A stretch of DNA of 34,157 nt, taken from positions 1 through 34,157 of the forward strand of contig JAJPXU010000093.1 in the NCBI GenBank assembly GCA_021205305.1, written 5' to 3'. The translations under genes and the position numbers were made by a program. Shown piece by piece: positions 22,440 through 30,752 of this stretch (position 1 is the first letter of the stretch; each line of letters opens with the position of its first letter). The notes beneath the pieces are model-generated. The model searched no databases, was not told the DNA's origin, and was given only the letters and a program-made list of their open reading frames with translations. This DNA is from Lachnospiraceae bacterium. Lineage in GTDB: Bacteria > Bacillota > Clostridia > Lachnospirales > Lachnospiraceae.

Positions 22440-23507
22440 TTACGACCGGGCGTCTCTGGTCTGCACCAGCAGGTTAATATTTGCGGTCTCGTAGCGGTTC
22501 AGCACGCTGGTATCAAAATTCTCCGGTGAGATGGTGCCGGTATACCAGGATTTGGCATCGAAATATTCCTGGATGCTGGCGGTGCTGAATCTGCGTCCGT
22601 GCCGCGCGTAGATTTCATTGATCGCCATCTGCAGCTCGTCGGCGGTCATGCCGGTCAGGTCGCTGGATGTCAGATAGGCGGTGGAGCTTGTCGGGAGGAT
22701 GTATTCGTCGGCGCTCTCATCCGCGCTGAAATCATGATTTTCAAGGTAGTCGACCATGAGGTTAATATTTGCAGATTCGTAGACATTCATTACACTGATG
22801 TCAAAATCGTCAGGGTCAATGAAGCCGCTGTACCAGGATCTGGCATCGAAATATTCCTGAACGTCATCGAGGTAGAATTTGCGGTGGTGCCGTGCGTAGA
22901 TTTCGTTGATGGCCATCTGTACTTCATCAGCGGTCATGCCGGAAAGATCGCTCTCGGTCAGGTAGGCGGACGCGCTGGTCTCGAAGATATATTCCGAATC
23001 AATCGCAATGATGACGTCAACGGTCAGCGTCAGGTTTGCTTTGACCCAATCCATATCGGCGGAGAGAGAATTGTATTCCGCTTCGATGCTGGAGTCCCCT
23101 GTGTAGGCCTGATAGTCGGTCGGAAATTCCGCGTAGTAGGTGCCTTCCGAGGTGTAACCGATTACCATATAGTCCGGAAGATCGAGGTAGTCGTCCTCCT
23201 CTGTGTAAGCGATCGTGAACAGGTGGCCGCCATTATCATAGCCCAGTTCTTCTGTCCAGGCATTGCGTGAGCCAATGTGGTAGAAGCTGACATGGTCAGA
23301 GGAAATATTCATCTGTACTTTGCCGCCCCAGTCAGACGGCAGCACGACCTGTACTTCTTCAAAGTCAATGCAGATATTGTTGTTTTCATCGCGGGAGGTA
23401 CTGCTTTCCCAGCGCGCGTTGACAGCCAGGGCTGTCATGGAAAAAAAGCCTGTCATGCAGAGGAGCATCAGGAGTGATACTGTGCGTAAAAAAAGATTCT
23501 TTTTCAT
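22440..23507 (-). CDS. Secreted protein with two YARHG domains
   Basis: 355-aa exported protein. Signal peptide about residues 1-28 (ending TALA-VNARW). The middle region is of unknown fold. The last 150 residues hold two copies of the YARHG domain: one with MAINEIYARHHRKF and one with MAINEIYARHGRRF, each followed by a YFDARSWY/YFDAKSWY motif and a N-V/R-YE-ANINL end, so a tandem duplication. YARHG domains are extracellular and of unknown function, probably cell-wall associated. ATG at 23507 is chosen because AGAAGGGAA precedes it and the signal peptide starts there. It follows the response regulator gene on the same strand. Confidence 0.88.
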   Translation of the reverse strand: MKKNLFLRTVSLLMLLCMTGFFSMTALAVNARWESSTSRDENNNICIDFEEVQVVLPSDWGGKVQMNISSDHVSFYHIGSRNAWTEELGYDNGGHLFTIAYTEEDDYLDLPDYMVIGYTSEGTYYAEFPTDYQAYTGDSSIEAEYNSLSADMDWVKANLTLTVDVIIAIDSEYIFETSASAYLTESDLSGMTADEVQMAINEIYARHHRKFYLDDVQEYFDARSWYSGFIDPDDFDISVMNVYESANINLMVDYLENHDFSADESADEYILPTSSTAYLTSSDLTGMTADELQMAINEIYARHGRRFSTASIQEYFDAKSWYTGTISPENFDTSVLNRYETANINLLVQTRDARS

Positions 23508-23598
23508 ACGTTCCCTTCTTTCTGTATATGGTTTTCGTTCTCGATATCCGCATTGTACCATACCGGTTTCGATAAAAAATGAAGTCTTTCTTATTTCT

Positions 23599-24306
23599 TT
23601 AAACCTTTACTTCAAATTTATAGCCGACGCCCCAAACGGTCTTGATCGCCCAGTATTTGTTTGCCTTGAATTTTTCGCGCAGCCGTTTGATATGGACATC
23701 TACGGTGCGGGTGTCGCCCATGTAATCAAACCCCCAGAGCCGGTCCAGCAGCTGTTCTCTGGAAAAAACCTGATTCGGTGAGGAAGCCAGGAAATAGAGC
23801 AGTTCGAGTTCTTTTGGCGGCAAATCAATGGTTTGCCCCCGGTAAATGACAGAATAATTGGTCAGGCTGACCGTCAGGTCAGGGTATTTGACATAGTCGC
23901 CGGTCTCCGGCTCTTTCGCAGGGGCAGGCTCCGCTGGGTGGTAACGGCGCAGCACGGCGCGGATGCGGGAGAGCAGTTCGCGTGCGTCATAGGGCTTTGC
24001 CAGGTAATCATCCGCACCCAGATCCAGACCATGGACACGGTCGGCCACCTCATAAGCCGATGAGAGCAGAATGACAGGGACCTCTGATTGTGCCCGCAGT
24101 TCCTTGCATGCCTGAAATTTTTCCTGGTTTGGAAAAACAGCTTCCAGGAGAACCAGGTCAGGCTGAAATGTGAGACACTCGGAAGAAACAAAAGCCGCAT
24201 CAGAGACAACCGTTGTCTCATAGAGAGCCTGGGTCAGGTAGAATATCGTCAGCTGCGCGGCGGAGTTATCCGGATCTGCTATCATTATTTTCTGCTGTTT
24301 TGTCAT
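23599..24306 (-). CDS. Atypical OmpR/PhoB-family response regulator
   Basis: 235-aa regulator with receiver (1-118) and winged-helix DNA-binding domain (about 140-235: ELELLYFLASSPNQVFSREQLLDRLWGFDY, RTVDVHIKRLREK, VWGVGYKFE). The phospho-accepting Asp is replaced by Glu55 in DLVLLEAVFP. The acidic pocket is D11-P-D13 rather than a DD pair; S82 replaces the usual Thr and K104 is kept. Glu at this place can mimic the phosphorylated state, so it may be constitutively active or controlled otherwise. No sensor kinase is beside it. The output domain is WalR/PhoB-like. It sits between mutS2 and the YARHG gene on the same strand. Confidence 0.9.
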   Translation of the reverse strand: MTKQQKIMIADPDNSAAQLTIFYLTQALYETTVVSDAAFVSSECLTFQPDLVLLEAVFPNQEKFQACKELRAQSEVPVILLSSAYEVADRVHGLDLGADDYLAKPYDARELLSRIRAVLRRYHPAEPAPAKEPETGDYVKYPDLTVSLTNYSVIYRGQTIDLPPKELELLYFLASSPNQVFSREQLLDRLWGFDYMGDTRTVDVHIKRLREKFKANKYWAIKTVWGVGYKFEVKV

Positions 24307-24325
24307 AATATCCCTTCTGTTTTGT

Positions 24326-24370
24326 GTAACAATTCAGAACAGCAGGCTATATGCTGTTCGGAACTGTTAT
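24326..24370. repeat. GTAAC/TTCAGAACAGC palindromic element, minimal copy
   Basis: 45-bp hairpin with ends GTAACAATTCAGAACAGCA and, inverted, TGCTGTTCGGAACTGTTAT. It fills most of the gap between mutS2 and the response regulator gene and overlaps the mutS2 stop codon (24367-24369). It resembles the ends of the larger copies. Confidence 0.75.
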
Positions 24371-27030
24371 TTCAACTCTACAATTGTGACACCGGAGTCG
24401 CCTTCCCCAAACACGCCGAGACGGTAAGAGGCGACGTAGCTCTGCCTGCGCAGATACTGGTGTACCGCTTTGCGCAGAATGCCGCTGCCCTTGCCGTGAA
24501 CGATGCGGATGGGGGAAAGGTGGGCGAGACAGGCGTCGTCCATATATTTGTCCAGCTCCGCGAGCGCCTCATCGGTTGTTTTGCCAATCAGATTGATTTC
24601 TGAGCGGATGTTATAGCTCTTGGAGTTCTGTATACCCTGGTCAGCGGCGCCTTGCCGGCGGTTCCCGTCAGCGCTGCCGAAACGGCCGGAATTTTCAGAT
24701 GATGAGGAGCCATTCGAGCGGGCAAAATTTCCGGATGTGCCTTTTTTATTTCCGGAAGCGTTTCCTTTGCCGTAGACAGAGGTGAGAGGCTCGTCGTCCA
24801 GCTTTTCCAGGTCTTTGATGTTTACCTGTGAGCGCAGAATGCCCATCTGGACGAAGAGATTTCCTTTCGCGTCCGGAAGTGTACTGACAGTGCCGCTCAG
24901 GTTTAGGCTCAGCACACGTACACTGTCGCCGATGCGCAAGTCTTTGCCGGTCAGCTCTTTCTTTGGTTTTTTATCTGCTTTGAGGCCCAGTTTTTTGTCA
25001 TTGTCGGACATTTTTTCGCGGAGCTTCGCGCGTTCCTGTTCCATTTTGCGGGAAGCGTCGGACTCCGACCCCAGTTTGTTGAATTTGCGGATGGTTTCGT
25101 CCGCGTAATCCTTGGCGTCGCGCAGGATCTCCCGCGCTTCCTCGCGGGCTTTGGAGATGATTGCGTCACGGTTTTCGTCGAGGCGGCCTTCCTTTTGAGA
25201 AAGGCGGGTCTTCAGCTCTTCGACTTCCTGCTTGTAGCGTGCGATTTCCTCGCGCTCCCGCTCGATGGTCACGCGGCTGTTTTCCAGGTTTGTGATGACA
25301 TCTTCAAAGGCCTCGTCTTCTGTGGTGAGGCGAGTTTTCGCGTCTTCGATGATGTAGTCCGGCAGGCCGAGCTTTTCGGAAATGGCAAACGCATTGCTCT
25401 TGCCGGGGACGCCGATCAGCAGGCGGTAGGTCGGGCGCAGTGTCTCAACGTCAAATTCACAGCAGCCGTTTTCTACCCCGGGGGTAGAAAGGGCATAGAC
25501 CTTTAGTTCACTGTAATGAGTGGTGGCAATCGTGCGGACCCCACGGCTGTGCAGGTTTGAGAGGATGGCGATCGCCAGAGCCGCGCCCTCGGTCGGATCT
25601 GTACCCGCGCCAAGCTCATCAAAGAGGACTAAAGAGCGCTCACCTGCGGTTCTGTAGTCCGTTCTATTATCTTTATCCCAGGATATCGTCCGGCCGTGCA
25701 GGGATTCCCGTACAGCGGCGGAATGATCGGAACCTGATTGATGCGGTGTGTTTGTGTTCCGGGTGGATGTCCACATACGGGCATCTTGCTCATCCATCGC
25801 CTGTAAAAAGGAGACGATATTGGTCATGTGGGAGGAAAAGGTACTCAGGCTCTGTTCGATGCTTTGCTCATCCCCGATGTCCGCGTATACTTCGCTGAAA
25901 ACAGAGAGCTCCGAGTGATCCAGCGCCGGAATGTGCAGTCCGGCCTGGCCGAGCAGGGTGAACAGCCCCACGGTCTTTAGGGAGACGGTCTTGCCGCCCG
26001 TGTTCGGTCCGGAGATGACCAGGAGTGTAAAATCGTCGCCGAGACGGATGTCTACGGGGACGACGGATTTCTGATCCAGCAGCGGATGGCGGCCCTTTTT
26101 GATATGAATCCGCCCTTCCGTGTTGAAATCCGGCTCTGATCCCCGATAAGAGAGGGAGAGCTGCGCGCGTGCAAAAATGAAATCCAGTTCTGTAAGAAGC
26201 AGGACATTGTAATTCAGTGCTTCTGTGTGCGCTCCGACTTCGGCGCTCAGAGTCGCCAGAATGATTTCAATCTCTTTCTGCTCACGGATTTCCAGCCCGC
26301 GCAGGTCGTTGTTCAGCTTTACGACAGCCATCGGCTCGACAAACAGGGTGGAGCCGCTTGAGGACTGGTCGTGAATCATACCTGGCACCTGGCCGCGGTG
26401 TTCGGCTTTTACCGGAATGCAGTAGCGCCCGCTTCGCTGTGTGATTACCGCATCCTGCAGGTAGGTTCTTGACGGACCATTTAGATAAGAAGCAAGTGAG
26501 GAATGAATGCGCTCGTTTACAGCTTTCATCTGTCGCCGCACCTGGCGCAGGCCGGAGCTGGCGTCGTCGCTGATTTCTTCCTCAGAGAGGATGCAGCGGC
26601 GAATCTCATTCGCAACCTGGGTGAGCGGCTGTAAATCCGCAAACATCTGTGCCAGAGAGTCGTCCGGGGCATCAATCGCGTCGAGTTCCGGACTTTTTCT
26701 GCCATCATCCTTCGCCCAGTTTTTCACGCGGGCAGTCGTCTCCATCACAGTACAGACGCGCAGCAGTTCTTCTATATTCAGGGAGCTCCCCACTTCCAGC
26801 CGCCGCAGTGAACCGCGGATATCGCTCAGGCCGGAAAAAGAGACCCGCCCCTTGCGCAGGGTGCGGCTAACCGCATCTGAAGTTTCCCGCTGCATCCGCA
26901 GAATTTCATCCAGGTCGTCGGACGGGACGAGGGCAAGACAGCGCTCCTTACCCGGCTGGGACCCGGCAAATTCGGCCAGGCGCTGAATGATTTTGTGGTA
27001 CTCCAATACTTTTAATGCTTTTTCGTTCAT
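24367..27030 (-). CDS. mutS2: MutS2 endonuclease/ATPase with an extra loop before Walker B
   Basis: 887-aa MutS2, longer than the usual near-785. MutS2 splits collided ribosomes or suppresses recombination. Walker A is GPNTGGKT (K347); Walker B is SLVLFDELGAGTDP (D471). Residues about 412-462 (QDARMWTSTRNTNTPHQSG...) are an extra 50 aa between FLQAMDE and SLVLF, which normally adjoin. After the coiled coil comes a KOW-like segment (GDSVRVLSLNLSGTV), an unusually long Gly/Ser/Asn-rich linker, and a C-terminal Smr nuclease domain (about 803-887) with IRIVHGKGSGILRKAV. The usual LDLRG motif reads INLIG. GTGAGG precedes the ATG. Confidence 0.94.
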   Translation of the reverse strand: MNEKALKVLEYHKIIQRLAEFAGSQPGKERCLALVPSDDLDEILRMQRETSDAVSRTLRKGRVSFSGLSDIRGSLRRLEVGSSLNIEELLRVCTVMETTARVKNWAKDDGRKSPELDAIDAPDDSLAQMFADLQPLTQVANEIRRCILSEEEISDDASSGLRQVRRQMKAVNERIHSSLASYLNGPSRTYLQDAVITQRSGRYCIPVKAEHRGQVPGMIHDQSSSGSTLFVEPMAVVKLNNDLRGLEIREQKEIEIILATLSAEVGAHTEALNYNVLLLTELDFIFARAQLSLSYRGSEPDFNTEGRIHIKKGRHPLLDQKSVVPVDIRLGDDFTLLVISGPNTGGKTVSLKTVGLFTLLGQAGLHIPALDHSELSVFSEVYADIGDEQSIEQSLSTFSSHMTNIVSFLQAMDEQDARMWTSTRNTNTPHQSGSDHSAAVRESLHGRTISWDKDNRTDYRTAGERSLVLFDELGAGTDPTEGAALAIAILSNLHSRGVRTIATTHYSELKVYALSTPGVENGCCEFDVETLRPTYRLLIGVPGKSNAFAISEKLGLPDYIIEDAKTRLTTEDEAFEDVITNLENSRVTIEREREEIARYKQEVEELKTRLSQKEGRLDENRDAIISKAREEAREILRDAKDYADETIRKFNKLGSESDASRKMEQERAKLREKMSDNDKKLGLKADKKPKKELTGKDLRIGDSVRVLSLNLSGTVSTLPDAKGNLFVQMGILRSQVNIKDLEKLDDEPLTSVYGKGNASGNKKGTSGNFARSNGSSSSENSGRFGSADGNRRQGAADQGIQNSKSYNIRSEINLIGKTTDEALAELDKYMDDACLAHLSPIRIVHGKGSGILRKAVHQYLRRQSYVASYRLGVFGEGDSGVTIVELK

Positions 27031-27064
27031 GATAAAAACCTCACATCGCTGTCACTATGGCGTT

Positions 27065-27093
27065 ATTGTAACGCATAAAGAAGGATTTGAAAA
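27065..27093 (-). promoter_or_regulatory. Probable mutS2 promoter
   Basis: Minus strand TTTTCA, a 17-nt spacer and TACAAT, about 35 nt before the start codon. Confidence 0.5.
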
Positions 27094-27182
27094 GTGACAA
27101 ATTATTCGATATGCGCGAAAGAAATGCGGGGCGCAGAAATGTCCATGGAACGTGCGGAGAATTGTTTTTACAAATTTTGTGC

Positions 27183-27211
27183 TTGCTTACAGTATAACTT
27201 TCGTTTATACT
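27183..27211 (+). promoter_or_regulatory. Promoter of the sigma-factor gene
   Basis: TTGCTT, a 17-nt spacer and TATACT. The transcript would start near 27218 and carry the 176-bp palindromic element in its leader of about 240 nt. Confidence 0.65.
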
Positions 27212-27227
27212 TTAAAGTAAAAAAATT

Positions 27228-27403
27228 GTAACTATTCAGAACAGCAGGCCACAGACCGCCTTCTCCGAAGGCTATATGCCGCTTACGCGTCATATGTCTG
27301 AGGCTTGATGGGCGTTCCGCCCATCCCGAAAAGAAAATACAGCCTTTAGCAGGTAAACCTGCACAGTCTGTCTTTTCTTTTCGATGCTGTTCTGAACTGT
27401 TAC
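27228..27403. repeat. GTAAC/TTCAGAACAGC palindromic element, full-size copy
   Basis: 176-bp element with terminal inverted repeats GTAACTATTCAGAACAGCA and, inverted, GTAACAGTTCAGAACAGCA. Inside are the hairpins GCCTT-ctcc-GAAGGC, GATGGGC-gttcc-GCCCATC, and a nested stem CGAAAAGAAAA...TTTTCTTTTCG around GCAGG-taaa-CCTGC. Both outer flanks recur in inverted order at 2649-2712. It has no coding capacity of note and lies wholly in the leader of the sigma gene. It is the only content of the 27030-27460 gap besides promoters. Confidence 0.85.
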
Positions 27404-27460
27404 AAAAAATTTTGCAAGATTTTACGGATTCGCGTGTATAAGTTAAAGGAGATGTACCGG

Positions 27461-28039
27461 ATGGATGAGGACATTGTCGCGCTGCTTCGTGGGCGGGATC
27501 AAAAGAGCATAGAGCTGATTGCGGAACGCTATGAACGGCTGCTCCGGTACATAGCGGTGACCATTCTTCGCGACCGTGAAACGGAAGTCGAGGAGTGTAT
27601 CAACGATGTCTATCTGAAGGTCTGGACGCATGGCACAGAGTTTGACCTGGAAAAGGCATCGCTGCGCACCTGGCTGAAAGCGATCACGCGCAACACGGCG
27701 CTGAACTATCTGCGGAAAGTCAGCAGACGAGAGGAGTTCGAGGAGAACGGGGAAGAAGATCCGCTGCACTCCGGAGATATGGACGATGCGGATAATCCCG
27801 AGCGGAGAATGATTTTTCAGGAGGAGGTACGAGCGCTGGAGCGCGTCCTGAATGACTTGAAAAAGAAGGATCGCGAGATGGTGCTGCGGCGGTTTTATTA
27901 TCTGCAGAGCACCCGGCAGATCGCCGAGGCGATGGGGATGTCAGAAAATGCTGTGGACAGCAAGCTATCGCGGCTGAAAAAAAAAATTCGAAAGCGGTAT
28001 GAGCGGGAGAGTGAGCCGTGTCATTTAAAGCTGCACTGA
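27461..28039 (+). CDS. ECF-like sigma-70 family sigma factor
   Basis: 192-aa sigma factor. Region 2 spans residues about 15-80 (AERYERLLRYIAVTIL, EECINDVYLKVW, LRTWLKAITRNTALNYLRK) and region 4 about 125-180 (VLNDLKKKDREMVLRRFYYLQSTRQIAEAMGMSENAV). No region 1 or 3 is visible, so it is of the ECF type and should direct RNA polymerase to a small alternative regulon. ATG at 27461 is preferred over GTG 27434 because AAAGGAG lies 9 nt before it. A small single-span membrane protein follows, probably the anti-sigma factor. Confidence 0.92.
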   Translation: MDEDIVALLRGRDQKSIELIAERYERLLRYIAVTILRDRETEVEECINDVYLKVWTHGTEFDLEKASLRTWLKAITRNTALNYLRKVSRREEFEENGEEDPLHSGDMDDADNPERRMIFQEEVRALERVLNDLKKKDREMVLRRFYYLQSTRQIAEAMGMSENAVDSKLSRLKKKIRKRYERESEPCHLKLH

Positions 28040-28133
28040 CGTGTGAGGCGTGGCTTGCGTCCGGCATGAAAAGCAATGCCAGACATAATGAACCGAAAAC
28101 GTGCATCATTGAAAGGGAACGGGAGGTGGCAGG

Positions 28134-28439
28134 ATGGGAGCCCAAAATGCAGACGAAAAGAAGACAGACGCGTTTTCCAGGCGGCTGGTTTATATGTTCA
28201 GTGAAATCAGCCCGTCTTTTCTGGAGGACGAAATTCCGGAGCGGGATCTGGAACGTGTTCTGGCGGATTCGGCAGAGATGAAATCGCAGCCGGAACCGGA
28301 GCCGCGTATGCGGACAAACTGGAGAATTGTCGTGGCGATATCCGGGTTTGCGGCGGCCTGTTCTGCGGCAGTCGCCGGTATCGCAGTATTTATGTGTATG
28401 CGGCACTTTACGGCACTTGGCGGAGCGCGCCGCGTCTGA
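28134..28439 (+). CDS. Putative anti-sigma factor, single-span membrane protein
   Basis: 101-aa protein: about 60 polar N-terminal residues (FSRRLVYMFSEISPSFLEDEIPE), one membrane span (about 65-89) and a short tail. It follows the ECF-like sigma gene by 94 nt. An N-terminal cytoplasmic domain plus one span is the layout of small anti-sigma factors, but no zinc-binding HxxxCxxC motif is seen, so the call rests on context. GGGAGGTGG precedes the ATG. Confidence 0.6.
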   Translation: MGAQNADEKKTDAFSRRLVYMFSEISPSFLEDEIPERDLERVLADSAEMKSQPEPEPRMRTNWRIVVAISGFAAACSAAVAGIAVFMCMRHFTALGGARRV

Positions 28440-28505
28440 ATATCGACCGCGTGCAGATGTAAACAGAGTAATTTTACGAACAAACAAAGAAGGAGAAAGT
28501 TTATC

Positions 28506-28739
28506 ATGCAGGAGAAATTAATCGAAATCGTAGCAGAGCAGCTTCATGTTTCAGAAGAAGAGATCAAGCCGGAGACTGATTTTAAAGCAGATTTAAGCGC
28601 TGACTCCCTGGATCTGTTTGAGCTGGTGATGGCTCTTGAAGAGGAGTATGATATCGAGATCCCGACAGAGGATCTGGAGCAGCTGACGACCGTACAGTCG
28701 GTCATGAATTATCTGAGTGCGAAAGGAATTGAAGAATAA
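28506..28739 (+). CDS. acpP: Acyl carrier protein
   Basis: 77-aa acidic carrier protein. The phosphopantetheine site is Ser34 in ADSLDLFELVM, with typical four-helix spacing. It carries growing acyl chains for all Fab enzymes encoded downstream. AAGGAGA lies 7 nt before the ATG. The stop shares its last base with the fabK start (TAATG), so translation is coupled. It heads the fab cluster; no FapR or FabT operator was recognised in the 67-nt gap before it. Confidence 0.97.
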   Translation: MQEKLIEIVAEQLHVSEEEIKPETDFKADLSADSLDLFELVMALEEEYDIEIPTEDLEQLTTVQSVMNYLSAKGIEE

Positions 28740-29662
28740 TGAAGACCGCTATTACAGAATTACTGGGAATCGAATACCCGATTTTTCAGGGCGGCATGGC
28801 ATGGGTGGCGGAAAACTCCCTTGCTTCAGCTGTCTCGAACGCGGGCGGCTTGGGGATTATCGCGGCGGGCAATGCCCCGGCAGATTATGTACGGGAGCAG
28901 ATTCGCCTGACAAAAGAAAAAACAGATAAGCCGTTTGGTGTGAATATTATGCTGCTGAGTCCGTTTGCAGCGGAAGTCGCACAGGTGGTGACGGAGGAAA
29001 AGGTCGCGGTGGTGACGACCGGCGCGGGCAATCCGGGTACTTATATGGAGCAGTGGAAAGGCGCCGGGATTAAGGTGATTCCGGTGGTGGCGAGTGTGGC
29101 GCTCGCGAAGATGATGCAGCGCGGCGGCGCGGACGCGGTGATCGCGGAAGGCTGTGAGTCGGGCGGACATATCGGTGAGAGCACGACCATGACGCTGGTG
29201 CCGCAGGTCGTAGACGGCGTTACGATCCCGGTGATCGCGGCCGGCGGAATTGCGGACGGCAGAGGCTTCGCGGCAGCAATGATGCTCGGCGCGGCCGGTG
29301 TGCAGATGGGGACGCGCTTCCTGGTAGCAAAGGAATGTGTGATTCACCAGAATTATAAGAATCAGGTGCTGAAGGCGAAGGACATTGACACGGTTGTGAC
29401 CGCGCGTTCCGTAGGACATCCCTGCCGCCAGATCCGCAACCAGATGACGCGCAAGTATCTGGCGATGGAAAAAGAAGGATGCACGTTTGAAGAGCTGGAG
29501 ACTCTGACGGTCGGCTCTCTGCGCAAGGCGGTGCAGGAGGGTGATGTGACCGGAGGCTCCATGATGTGCGGTCAGATTGCCGGTATGGTGAACAAAGAGC
29601 AGACTTGTCAGGAGATGATCGAAGAGATCATGGGACAGGCGGAAGCATTGCTTGGGAAATAA
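28739..29662 (+). CDS. fabK: Enoyl-ACP reductase II (FMN)
   Basis: 307-aa FMN-dependent TIM-barrel enzyme of the 2-nitropropane dioxygenase type that reduces trans-2-enoyl-ACP, the last step of each elongation cycle. Motifs are YPIFQGGMAWVA at the N-terminus, AGGLGIIAAGN, GCESGGHIGE (H144, the conserved site), VIAAGGIADGRG and GAAGVQMGTRF. FabK instead of FabI makes such bacteria insensitive to triclosan. Length and gene order (acpP-fabK-fabD) are standard for Firmicutes. Confidence 0.96.
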   Translation: MKTAITELLGIEYPIFQGGMAWVAENSLASAVSNAGGLGIIAAGNAPADYVREQIRLTKEKTDKPFGVNIMLLSPFAAEVAQVVTEEKVAVVTTGAGNPGTYMEQWKGAGIKVIPVVASVALAKMMQRGGADAVIAEGCESGGHIGESTTMTLVPQVVDGVTIPVIAAGGIADGRGFAAAMMLGAAGVQMGTRFLVAKECVIHQNYKNQVLKAKDIDTVVTARSVGHPCRQIRNQMTRKYLAMEKEGCTFEELETLTVGSLRKAVQEGDVTGGSMMCGQIAGMVNKEQTCQEMIEEIMGQAEALLGK

Positions 29663-29679
29663 GAATTCGAGGAAAAAGA

Positions 29680-30666
29680 ATGAGCAAAATTGCATTTGTA
29701 TTTCCGGGTCAGGGCGCGCAGCACGTCGGTATGACCCGGGAGTTTTATGATTCTTGTCCGGAAAGCCGGGAAGTCTTTGAGATGGCGTCCGCGGCGGCGG
29801 GTTATTCGATCGAGGACATTTGTTTTTCAGAGACGCTGCCATATGATGGCGGCGCCGGGACAGCAGCGGATGGAGAGCCGGGACCGGACGGGCGCGTTCC
29901 AAATACGAAAATCAATCAGACCCGGTATACGCAGCCGGTATTGCTGACCGCGAGCCTGGCGATTCTCGCGGCGGTACAAAAGGCGGGGATTTGGGCGGAT
30001 ATGGCTGCTGGTTTAAGTCTTGGCGAGTATTGCGCGCTGACGGCAGCCGGGACTTTTTCCGTGTCGGATGCGGTTCGCATTGTCTGCCAGCGCGGCATTT
30101 ATATGGAAGAGGCTGTGCCGACCGGCGGGGCGATGACGGCCATTCTGAGCCGGAAGCCGATTCCGATTGAGGAGATCTGCGCGTCTGTAGACGGGCAGGT
30201 GAGTGTAGCAAATTACAATTGTCCGGGACAGCAGGTGATTTCCGGCGAAAAGGGCGCGGTGGACGCGGCGGCGGCGAAGCTGCTGGAAGCGGGAGCGAGC
30301 AGAGCAGTACCGCTTGTAGTGAGCGGGCCATTCCATTCACCGATGCTTTTCGGAGCGGGAAAAAAGCTTGCCGCGCTGCTTGCCGATCAGGAAATCCGGA
30401 AACCAGAGTTTCCGGTGCTCTCAAATGTAACAGCGGCGCCGGTCAGCGATCCGGAAGAGATTCGCAGCCTGCTTGGACGGCAGGTGTGTTCGTCGGTTCG
30501 CTGGCAGCAGAGCGTGGAATACATGATTGCGGCCGGAGTGGATACGTTTATCGAGATCGGCCCGGGGACGACGCTGACGAATTTCATGAAGAAAATCGAT
30601 CGAAGTGTAAAAGCGCTTCATGTTGAAAAGCCGGAAGATCTGGATGCGGTAAAGAGTGTACTGTAA
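29680..30666 (+). CDS. fabD: Malonyl-CoA:ACP transacylase
   Basis: 328-aa transferase that loads malonate on ACP. The N-terminus FVFPGQGAQHVGM is typical. The nucleophile is S113 in GLSLGEY and the catalytic His is H219 in SGPFHSPM. ATG at 29680 follows GAGGAAA and is 18 nt after fabK; the in-frame extension upstream overlaps fabK and is rejected. Residues about 51-76 (PYDGGAGTAADGEPGPDGR...) form an extra Gly/Asp/Pro-rich stretch just before INQTRYTQPV; most FabD proteins have only a few residues there. Confidence 0.95.
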   Translation: MSKIAFVFPGQGAQHVGMTREFYDSCPESREVFEMASAAAGYSIEDICFSETLPYDGGAGTAADGEPGPDGRVPNTKINQTRYTQPVLLTASLAILAAVQKAGIWADMAAGLSLGEYCALTAAGTFSVSDAVRIVCQRGIYMEEAVPTGGAMTAILSRKPIPIEEICASVDGQVSVANYNCPGQQVISGEKGAVDAAAAKLLEAGASRAVPLVVSGPFHSPMLFGAGKKLAALLADQEIRKPEFPVLSNVTAAPVSDPEEIRSLLGRQVCSSVRWQQSVEYMIAAGVDTFIEIGPGTTLTNFMKKIDRSVKALHVEKPEDLDAVKSVL

Positions 30667-30709
30667 AGGACGGTACCGCTCCTGGCCAGATAGTTTATAA
30701 TAAAAGAAA

Positions 30710-30736
30710 GCAGCTGCCTTGGCAAAACGCAGCTGC
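30710..30736 (+). promoter_or_regulatory. Hairpin directly before the fabG ribosome binding site
   Basis: GCAGCTGC (30710-30717) and GCAGCTGC (30729-30736) can pair, ending next to GGAGG (30737-30741). It may stabilise or tune fabG translation. Confidence 0.4.
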
Positions 30737-30752
30737 GGAGGAATGAATAGAT

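Noticed and set aside
27228-27403. Known riboswitch or T-box in the sigma leader
   Set aside because: No T-box, aptamer core or specifier loop recognised; the ends match a dispersed repeat instead.
28826-29902. 358-aa minus-strand frame opposite fabK
   Set aside because: His/Arg-rich antisense frame of a strongly conserved gene.
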